NCBI GenBank assembly: GCA_002254385.1
Contig: NJDO01000124.1
Coordinates: forward strand, 1 to 5,181
Reading direction: 5' to 3'
Length of the DNA: 5,181 nt
From: Thermoplasmatales archaeon ex4484_6
Lineage (GTDB): Archaea; Thermoplasmatota; Penumbrarchaeia; Penumbrarchaeales; Penumbrarchaeaceae
In this document: piece after piece, positions 1-5,181 of the stretch
How positions within the stretch are numbered: position 1 is the stretch's first letter
Layout: every line of letters begins with the position of its first letter
Made by a program: the position numbers and the translations under genes
Notes under the pieces: model-generated
What the model was told of the DNA's origin: nothing
The model's input: only the letters and a program-made list of their open reading frames with translations
The model's database searches: none

Positions 1-2851
1 TGTAAATGTCCGTCAGGAGCAGTCCGTCGTTGTTCTCTGTGTACAATCCCTCGCTCAGCAGGAGGGTATATGTATCCGGGGGTGGGAACAGGTCGGAATT
101 GCTGTACCTGACCATCGGACCGGAGAAGTTGAGCATCTCGCCGGCCTGGACCCAATCGTTTCCGCTCAATTCCCCCTGTATATCGCCCACGACGGACAGG
201 TCTCCGATCAGGTCGATCCGGTTCTTCACCGTGAAGAAGCTTTTCACCTCGAGGAAGTCCGATGCCACGGTGGTCCCCCTGGCATCGACCGAGATCCTTC
301 TGTCGACGAGGTTGGGTCTTGAGGAGAAGTTCCAATGGAACAATACAGATGCTTCAAGGGTGAGTAGCTTCCCGTCCCATACCGCCGAGGTGTCCGTTAT
401 CTCGGCATAATCTCCCGATTCCTGTTCGTGGAAGCTGTTCGAGGAAGCATTGTAGACGATCTTGTAGGCTCCCTTCCTGTGAATGAATGACATGGTCACC
501 CTGTCCAGGTCATCGGGTCCGCTGACCGTCTTGATGACCGTTCCGAAGGTGTAGGGGCGGAGCATGGAGTATGCGTTCTTCCCCCCATCCTCCGGGTCCT
601 TGAAGTAGATACTCTGGATGGCAAGCCTGTACGGCATGCCTATCTTCCATATTCCGGGCTTGATCCCTCCCCCGTAGACCCAGAGGTCCCTGGTTTCCGG
701 CAGGAAGATATGTGCCTGCCCGCTCATGGATCCGGGGTTGATGTCCGGGTCCATGGTGTACCATGCATTTTCCAGGATACGGTAGCGTTTGATTACATAA
801 TCATCACCGCCAGTGAGGTAGAGTTCCTTCGTCAGGGGGTCGTAGTCCAGTTTGGGGAACACCATGGGAGATGAGAGGGATTTCAGTTGTGTCCATCTCA
901 TTGTGGAGAAATCGAACTCCCAGAGGTCCCTGTAATCGATCGTATTGTCAGGGTTGGGGTCCCTTCCCGCGCATAGGTAGAATTTGTCCAGCTCGGGGAT
1001 ATAGATGGCTCCGGCACCGTATCTGGCCCCGGGCACGGGTCCGCCGGAAGGTGTGATCTCCTCGAATATCCCTCCGGTGGGTCCGGGTATGTATGCCTGG
1101 AAATCCCCGTAGGCGTTCGAAGCGGAACTCGTTTCCGTGAGGTAGTAGCGCCCCCCGAAAAAGTATGCTCTTCCACGGTTGGAGTCCCATACCATGTCAA
1201 AGCCGTGCCTCATTCCTCCCCCGGCCGTGTCCCAGATCTTCTCCCAAGCGTTTGTGGACAGGTCCACCTTCCACATGTCGCCCAGGTTGTGGTATCTCCT
1301 GTTGCTCCCCCAACCGGTCGTATACTGACCTCCGTAAATGTAGACCGTGTTGTTCTGCTCGTCGTATGTCATTCCTGCGGAGGAACGGGAATGCGGGTTC
1401 GCGTCGTTCGTGTTGTAGATGGCGGGGGACCATTCCTTCTCGGAAAGGTCATAGTAATATGTGTAAGCGGTACCGTTGGATGAGGTGCCCGGGCCTATGT
1501 AGTGAAGCATGTTCAGGGAGGATTCGTATGCGAATATGCCGTTCGTGTTATCGTTTGCGTTGTATGTCAGCGGGAAGAGGGTCCAGGTCCGTGTCTGGAG
1601 GTTGAGGTAGCTCAGGTCCCTGTACCTGTATGACCTGGATCCGGAATAGTACCTGCCTCCGAAGACAAAGAACCTGTCGGAAAGAGCGGAATAGTGGAAG
1701 TGGTAGAGCAATCTCCCGTTGGGAACATCCGTTCCGATATCGTAGTAATCATGCCGGTCCCAGGAACCCAGATCCGTATCGTAGATCCAGAGTGTCTCGT
1801 TTTCAGCGGTCCCTCCGGAAGTCTCCCTTCCTCCCCACAGATATACCTTGTCATCCGTCGGTCTGAAGAATATCCTTGCCCCGTAGTTGAGGGGCATGTC
1901 AGGGTGTGTCGTCAGCTGGGTCCATGTGTTGGATATCATGTCGTAGACCCAGAAATCGTGCAGGTACTCGTATGTCTCGTTGGGCATGTGCATCCCGCCG
2001 AACATGTATATCTTCCTGCCTTCCTCGTCGATGCACATGGAATGATGATACCTTGGCAGCATTCCGCTGCTCCTGCCGTCGTTGAGTGAGACGGGGGCCG
2101 TGCCGGGGTTCTTCAGGTCTATCTTGTAGAATCCTGTCATGTTGTCGACGTAATAATTGTATTGATCGTCCTTCATACCGAACAGGATGTAGAGGTCCTC
2201 CGCCCCGCCCGCCGTATCCAGGACCATGGGGGCATAACCTCTCCTTCCTATCTGTGTGGGGAATCCCGGAAAGAGCGTCTTGGACCACTGAAGCGTGTTC
2301 ATGTCGAATATCCACAGGTCGTCCAGCATGGAGCCCGACATCCCTCCGTAGATGATGAACCGTTCCTTCGCCTCATCCACCACGTAGGAGAATCCCACAC
2401 GCCCCCCGGGGGATGTCGACCTCTCAAGGGCATACCATTTGTTATCATCGAAATCGTAGATGAAGAGGTCGTCGTAACCGGTGTACGACCAGTAATTCTG
2501 CTGGTTGGACCAGGATGCCCTGCCACCGCCGTAGATGAAAACCCGGTTCTCTGACTGCTGATATGCCACCAGGCCGTCCTCTCCACCCCTGTGATACGAG
2601 TACCTCTGCCATTCGTTCCACGGTTCGCTCCTCGGTGGAGGGGACATGATGCCCAGGCCCAGATCATCGATCTGTTCCTCGGTCAGCTCGATGAGACCGT
2701 TATCCTTTCCCGGTACCGTCTCAACTGGCCTCCGCTCTTCCATGCCGAGATCCGCTGATTTCCAGAAAGATGCCTGGACAGGGATTGCGAAGAGAAAGCT
2801 CAAAATCAGTACAAAAGCAATGTGAAGAAGGGTTCTTCTGCCGTTTTTCAT
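1..2851 (-). CDS. Secreted Kelch-repeat beta-propeller protein with C-terminal extension (partial, runs off left edge)
   Basis: The frame is open from the ATG at 2851-2849 to position 1 without a stop, giving 950 visible residues; the C-terminus is missing. Residues 1-27 look like a Sec signal peptide: basic KNGRR, a hydrophobic core at about 7-23, and a likely cut after VQA. A spacer of about 70 residues follows. Twelve Kelch-like units then occupy about residues 100-737. Each has a hydrophobic strand ending in GG or a variant (GG-type turns near 108, 169, 225, 285, 340, 398, 453, 507, 566, 628, 681 and 727), then usually a D-L-W-x-Y/F-D strand and a late Trp such as NTWTQL (308-313). Residues 740-950 are beta-rich and not Kelch. 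There are about eight N-glycosylation sequons (for example at 237, 291, 351, 459, 801, 841 and 908) and only two Cys (273, 627). Kelch propellers commonly mediate protein or glycan binding, and some (the galactose oxidase type) are enzymes; no catalytic site is recognised here. The inferred location is the cell surface or outside the cell. The start is supported by a GGAG site 8 bases upstream and by the signal peptide. The ligand is unknown. Confidence 0.9.
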   Translation of the reverse strand, partial: MKNGRRTLLHIAFVLILSFLFAIPVQASFWKSADLGMEERRPVETVPGKDNGLIELTEEQIDDLGLGIMSPPPRSEPWNEWQRYSYHRGGEDGLVAYQQSENRVFIYGGGRASWSNQQNYWSYTGYDDLFIYDFDDNKWYALERSTSPGGRVGFSYVVDEAKERFIIYGGMSGSMLDDLWIFDMNTLQWSKTLFPGFPTQIGRRGYAPMVLDTAGGAEDLYILFGMKDDQYNYYVDNMTGFYKIDLKNPGTAPVSLNDGRSSGMLPRYHHSMCIDEEGRKIYMFGGMHMPNETYEYLHDFWVYDMISNTWTQLTTHPDMPLNYGARIFFRPTDDKVYLWGGRETSGGTAENETLWIYDTDLGSWDRHDYYDIGTDVPNGRLLYHFHYSALSDRFFVFGGRYYSGSRSYRYRDLSYLNLQTRTWTLFPLTYNANDNTNGIFAYESSLNMLHYIGPGTSSNGTAYTYYYDLSEKEWSPAIYNTNDANPHSRSSAGMTYDEQNNTVYIYGGQYTTGWGSNRRYHNLGDMWKVDLSTNAWEKIWDTAGGGMRHGFDMVWDSNRGRAYFFGGRYYLTETSSASNAYGDFQAYIPGPTGGIFEEITPSGGPVPGARYGAGAIYIPELDKFYLCAGRDPNPDNTIDYRDLWEFDFSTMRWTQLKSLSSPMVFPKLDYDPLTKELYLTGGDDYVIKRYRILENAWYTMDPDINPGSMSGQAHIFLPETRDLWVYGGGIKPGIWKIGMPYRLAIQSIYFKDPEDGGKNAYSMLRPYTFGTVIKTVSGPDDLDRVTMSFIHRKGAYKIVYNASSNSFHEQESGDYAEITDTSAVWDGKLLTLEASVLFHWNFSSRPNLVDRRISVDARGTTVASDFLEVKSFFTVKNRIDLIGDLSVVGDIQGELSGNDWVQAGEMLNFSGPMVRYSNSDLFPPPDTYTLLLSEGLYTENNDGLLLTDIY

Positions 2852-2855
2852 GTGG

Positions 2856-2863
2856 ACCACTCC
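2856..2863 (-). promoter_or_regulatory. Shine-Dalgarno site of the Kelch gene
   Basis: On the minus strand GGAGTGGT precedes the ATG at 2851, with 8 bases between GGAG and the start codon. It fixes the start of the Kelch gene just ahead of the signal peptide. Its presence implies a leadered mRNA, in contrast to uvrC, which has no such site. Confidence 0.75.
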
Positions 2864-2890
2864 AGATCAGAACAACTTGAGTCCGCGGTA

Positions 2891-2930
2891 AGCGGTTTGT
2901 TGGCCAATGTCCAATAAGTGCAAATCCGCT
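2891..2930. promoter_or_regulatory. Imperfect inverted repeat near the predicted Kelch transcription start
   Basis: On the plus strand, agcggtttg (2891-2899) is the inverse complement of caaatccgct (2921-2930) apart from one bulged base. Between the arms sits a perfect 8-base palindrome, ttggccaa (2900-2907). The dyad lies just downstream of the TATA-like box at 2931-2940 and covers the predicted transcription start near 2909. It could be a repressor operator or a hairpin in the 5' leader. Function is inferred from position only. Confidence 0.35.
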
Positions 2931-2940
2931 ATTATACTTT
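2931..2940 (-). promoter_or_regulatory. Archaeal TATA-box-like promoter of the Kelch gene
   Basis: On the minus strand AAAGTATAAT, preceded by GGA, is the most AT-rich segment of the 105-base spacer and resembles an archaeal BRE plus TATA element. At the usual spacing of about 26 bases the start of transcription would be near 2909, giving a leader of about 58 bases that contains the GGAG site. It suggests the Kelch gene is transcribed independently of uvrC. Confidence 0.55.
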
Positions 2941-2956
2941 TCCGAGAATGCGCGTG

Positions 2957-4765
2957 CTACGAATCTCCCTGAGAGCCCTCATCCTTCGAGAACCCCATCT
3001 CCTCCTCGAGGAACCGGATCACGTTTTCCGCGGTACCTGGAGAAAGTGATGTCCTGTCTGCGATCCCCTCTGCACCTGACGAGTACATCTCCCGGAGGCT
3101 GTCGAAGGTGTTCAGGAGCTCCAAGGATCTCTTACTGCCTATGCCCCGAACATTCAAGAGAAGGTCCAATTCGGATTCCCTTAGCTTCCTCTGGTATGCC
3201 ACGGCGAATCGATGCGCTTCATCCCTGACCCTCTGCAGGAGCTTCAGACCCGGATCGGACCTTTTCAGTTCGAGCGGTGAACGTCTCCCCTTGACATACA
3301 GTTCCTCCTCCTTCTTCGCAATGGCAACGACCAGCGGTCCGTTCTCCAGACCGAGTTCCGAAAGAGCGGAAAGTGCCGCATTCAACTGTCCCTTCCCGCC
3401 ATCGATCAGTATGATATCGGGAAGCTGGCCGCCTCTTTCAAGGATCCTGCGGTACCTTCTCTTCACCACTTCCTTCATCGACGCGGTATCATCATTCTCG
3501 GCGTTTCTTATCCTGAACTTCCTGTAATGGCTTTTCAGGGGCTTTCCGTTCCTGAAATGAACCATGGAGGCCACGGTCCCCGTACCGTGGAGATGGGAGA
3601 TATCGAATCCCTCCACGGTGTCGGGTGTCGCTTCCAGTCCGAAGACCACCTTCAACCGTTCTCCCGCTTCATACTTGAGGGCCCTGCTCTCCCTCTTTCT
3701 TATGAAAAGACCCAGATTCCTGTCGGCCATCTCGACCATGGATCTCTCCTCTTTTCCCCTCGGACCCCTGATCAGGAGAGAGCTCCCGCGTTTCGCCTTC
3801 AGAAAGTGTCCGAGTTCTTCCCTCACAGGAGCTTCCATTCTCATGGGTGCAAGGATTATTCGAGGAGGTATGTCCTTTGTAAGTACATAGTATGACGAGA
3901 TGAAATCCGCTGCCGCGCCGTTGATGGATTCTTCCCCTTCGAGATCGAACATCACGGCGTCGATCACCTTTCCCCCCCTCACCTTGATAAGTGCAGCTGC
4001 GAGCCTCTCCTCGTCGAGGCGGACAACATCCACGTCCCTGCCGTTCATGAGGACTATATGCTGCCCTTCCCTTATTCGATCGATTCCCTTCAGGAGGTCC
4101 CTGGCAAGGGCAGCCATCTCGAAGTTCATTGCAGCCGAGGCTTCCCACATCTCTTTCCGCAGCCTCTCCCGCACTTCATCATCCTTCCCCGAAAGAAATC
4201 CCCTGAGCCCTTCCACGATCAAGGCATATTCGTCCTTTGAGACCTGTCCCGTACAGGGTGCCACGCATCTTCCGAGATGATGCTCAAGGCATGGTCTGGA
4301 GGGTCTGTCCATGCTTCTTCTGCAGGACCTGACAGGGAACACCTTCCGGACCCATCGGAGGGACCTTCTGACGGCTCTCGGATCCCCGTGAGGGCCGAAG
4401 TGCTCACCCAGTTCATGATGGAGTCCCCTGACCTGCCTCACGGCCGGGAATTCCTCCCTCGTTATTACCAGATAAGGATAGGATTTGTCATCCTTGAGCC
4501 TGATGTTGAATCTGGGTTTGTACTGCTTGATGAGCGTATCCTCGAGAACCAGGGCTTCAAGCTCGTTTCCCGTGGCGATCCAGTCGACGGTTTCCGCGCT
4601 CTCTGTCAGCTTGATCTCCTTTCTGTCCCTTCGGTTCTGGAGGTGTGATCTGACCCTTGACCTGATATTGACTGCTTTTCCGACATAGATCACCTTTCCC
4701 CCCTTTCCCCTGAAAAGATAGACCCCGCATGAATCGGGTATCAGGTCGGTGTCGGTATGCAGCAT
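2957..4765 (-). CDS. uvrC: UvrABC system protein C (excinuclease subunit UvrC)
   Basis: UvrC makes the two incisions flanking a DNA lesion after UvrA and UvrB have located it (cytosolic nucleotide excision repair). Residue numbers count from TTG at 4768; subtract one for the ATG start chosen here. The N-terminal GIY-YIG nuclease (about 12-95) has GVY (Tyr17), IYVGK (Tyr28, Lys31), Arg38, Glu76 and Asn88 in the family positions. Cys149, Cys160, Cys168 and Cys172 form the cysteine cluster implicated in Fe-S binding in E. coli UvrC. A UVR motif (about 200-231) would bind UvrB. The RNase H-like nuclease carries Asp389 (EGFDISH), Asp456 (LIDGGKGQ) and His519 (DEAHRFA), the expected DDH triad. Two helix-hairpin-helix motifs (about 536-590) bind DNA. 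About 602 residues is the normal family length and the gene is intact. No uvrA or uvrB is in view. ATG at 4765 is preferred over TTG at 4768 because a TATA-like box lies about 28 bases upstream and no Shine-Dalgarno site is seen, which fits a leaderless message. Patchy occurrence in archaea suggests ancient acquisition from bacteria (family knowledge, not shown here). Confidence 0.97.
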   Translation of the reverse strand: MLHTDTDLIPDSCGVYLFRGKGGKVIYVGKAVNIRSRVRSHLQNRRDRKEIKLTESAETVDWIATGNELEALVLEDTLIKQYKPRFNIRLKDDKSYPYLVITREEFPAVRQVRGLHHELGEHFGPHGDPRAVRRSLRWVRKVFPVRSCRRSMDRPSRPCLEHHLGRCVAPCTGQVSKDEYALIVEGLRGFLSGKDDEVRERLRKEMWEASAAMNFEMAALARDLLKGIDRIREGQHIVLMNGRDVDVVRLDEERLAAALIKVRGGKVIDAVMFDLEGEESINGAAADFISSYYVLTKDIPPRIILAPMRMEAPVREELGHFLKAKRGSSLLIRGPRGKEERSMVEMADRNLGLFIRKRESRALKYEAGERLKVVFGLEATPDTVEGFDISHLHGTGTVASMVHFRNGKPLKSHYRKFRIRNAENDDTASMKEVVKRRYRRILERGGQLPDIILIDGGKGQLNAALSALSELGLENGPLVVAIAKKEEELYVKGRRSPLELKRSDPGLKLLQRVRDEAHRFAVAYQRKLRESELDLLLNVRGIGSKRSLELLNTFDSLREMYSSGAEGIADRTSLSPGTAENVIRFLEEEMGFSKDEGSQGDS

Positions 4766-4789
4766 CAAAGGTGGATACGAAGTGTTGTC

Positions 4790-4796
4790 TATTAAT
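4790..4796 (-). promoter_or_regulatory. Possible TATA box for a leaderless uvrC mRNA
   Basis: The minus strand reads ATTAATA, centred about 28 bases before the ATG at 4765. That is where an archaeal TATA box would sit if transcription began at or next to the start codon. No GGAGG-like site lies between the box and the ATG. The BRE position is not clearly purine-rich, so the call is tentative; uvrC could instead be read through from the acidic gene, which stops only about 40 bases upstream. Confidence 0.4.
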
Positions 4797-4807
4797 CCTG
4801 CGGGATT
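4794..4807. other. Small inverted repeat between the acidic gene and uvrC
   Basis: On the plus strand aatcc (4794-4798), a 4-base loop, then ggatt (4803-4807) form a perfect 5-base dyad. It overlaps the last base of the acidic gene's stop codon and the start of the putative uvrC TATA box. It has no following T tract, so it is not a convincing terminator. It may be chance. Confidence 0.2.
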
Positions 4808-5181
4808 CAGTCATCGAATTGAACGTCTTCCTCTCTCACGAACCTTCTCCTTCTTCCCGGTCTCTTTCTCTTGATAATGGGGTCAAAATCGATATCTTCC
4901 TCCTCCTCTTCCTCTGTTTCTTCCTCCTCATATTCCAGATCCGTATCCTCTTCTTCCCCCTCCTCTTCTTCTGTTTCCTCTTCCTCCTCGAATTCGAGTT
5001 CCGTATCCTCTTCTGCCTCTTCCTCCTCCTCTTCTTCTGTTTCCTCTTCCTCCTCGAATTCGAGTTCCATCTCCTCTCCTTCCTCTTCTGCCTCTTCCTC
5101 CTCCTCTTCTTCTGTTTCCTCTTCCTCCTCGAATTCGAGTTCCGTATCCTCTTCTTCCTCTTCTGCTTCTTCCTCCTCCTC
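4807..5181 (-). CDS. Glu-rich acidic repeat protein, C-terminal part (partial, runs off right edge)
   Basis: The frame is open from the right edge (5181) to the TGA at 4809-4807, giving 124 visible residues, roughly 58% Glu. The Met at 5070 is not the start: upstream sequence in the same frame encodes more of the same repeat, and this Met replaces the Thr of the repeat (ACG to ATG). Units begin with D-T-E-L-E-F followed by runs of Glu broken by a single Thr and Ala or Gly. Four anchors are followed by the related DIDFDP, with spacings of 25, 22, 20 and 17 residues towards the C-terminus. The protein ends with a basic cluster KRKRPGRRRR (visible residues 104-113) and an acidic tip ending in FDD. 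The acidic part is probably disordered or helical and is cytosolic as far as visible. The N-terminus, which may hold the functional domain, is outside the window. I do not recognise the family. Binding of basic proteins, metals or nucleic acid is possible but unproven. uvrC begins about 40 bases downstream on the same strand. Confidence 0.75.
   Translation of the reverse strand, partial: EEEEEAEEEEEDTELEFEEEEETEEEEEEEAEEEGEEMELEFEEEEETEEEEEEEAEEDTELEFEEEEETEEEEGEEEDTDLEYEEEETEEEEEEDIDFDPIIKRKRPGRRRRFVREEDVQFDD
4843..4872 (-). other. Basic cluster in the C-terminal tail of the acidic protein
   Basis: These codons specify KRKRPGRRRR, eight basic residues in ten, directly after an almost purely acidic stretch of about 100 residues and before a final acidic tip. 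The cluster could bind nucleic acid or pair with the acidic repeats within the same or a neighbouring molecule. That role is inferred from composition only. Confidence 0.5.
4904..5181. repeat. Tandem coding repeats in a polypurine/polypyrimidine tract
   Basis: A 42-base unit, starting tcctcttcttctg and ending gaattcgagttcc on the plus strand, occurs three times without a mismatch at 4961-5002, 5027-5068 and 5102-5143. Start-to-start distances are 66 and 75 bases, both multiples of three. A diverged 39-base copy lies at 4904-4942. The spacers differ in length and sequence. The plus strand is almost all pyrimidine from about 4895 to the right edge, broken mainly at the EFEL-coding and Thr codons. 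The array continues past the window. Confidence 0.85.

Noticed and set aside
6..410. Plus-strand open frame of 134 codons, and other plus-strand frames between 1 and 2700
   Set aside because: They lie opposite the continuous Kelch reading frame, have low-complexity Ser/Arg/Pro-rich translations, no recognised motifs and no ribosome sites.
510..2667. Several separate short minus-strand genes within the Kelch region
   Set aside because: They are in other frames than the uninterrupted 950-codon frame that carries the signal peptide and Kelch motifs.
2852..2956. Transcription terminator after uvrC
   Set aside because: No T-rich run follows the uvrC stop on the minus strand, and the dyad there lies beside the Kelch TATA box, which fits a regulatory role better.
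3108..3895. Overlapping plus-strand open frames opposite uvrC
   Set aside because: uvrC is complete with all catalytic motifs across this region; the antisense translations show no domain.
4807..5070. An 87-residue protein starting at the Met at 5070
   Set aside because: The frame is open to the right edge with the same repeats, and this Met aligns with the Thr of the repeat unit. The purine-rich sequence before it only imitates a ribosome site.
4904..5181. CRISPR-like array
   Set aside because: The repeats are coding, in frame, separated by related Glu-coding sequence rather than unique spacers, and of variable period.

Overview
The window reads as archaeal DNA, most likely from a Thermoplasmatota-type euryarchaeon. 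This placement is an inference. It rests on heavy AGG (Arg) and ATA (Ile) codon use, AT-rich TATA-like boxes at archaeal spacing, a GGAG ribosome site on one gene and none on another, a secreted Kelch-type surface protein, and a stand-alone uvrC. All three genes lie on the minus strand and coding density is very high. The longest non-coding stretch is about 105 bases, so there is no gene-free region over 300 bases.

In order of transcription (right to left): (1) 5181-4807 holds the C-terminal end of an extremely acidic, Glu-rich repeat protein whose start lies beyond the right edge. Its repeats shorten towards the C-terminus, and it ends in a short basic cluster followed by an acidic tip. (2) After a gap of about 40 bases with a possible TATA box and no Shine-Dalgarno site comes a complete uvrC (4765-2957), the dual-incision endonuclease of nucleotide excision repair. 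All expected domains and active-site residues are present, including four cysteines that fit the iron-sulfur site described for bacterial UvrC. (3) After a 105-base spacer with a good TATA box, a dyad near the predicted transcription start and a GGAG ribosome site comes a large secreted protein (2851 to beyond position 1, at least 950 residues). It has a signal peptide, twelve Kelch-like blade units, and a beta-rich C-terminal extension that runs off the left edge.

The three genes do not form an obvious pathway. UvrC is a cytosolic repair enzyme, the Kelch protein is exported and has its own promoter, and the acidic protein is of unknown function. No mobile element, CRISPR array, tRNA, rRNA or phage gene was seen. 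The most unusual items are the twelve-unit Kelch protein and the graded acidic repeat array with three perfect 42-base DNA copies. I did not find convincing evidence of a new multi-gene system.
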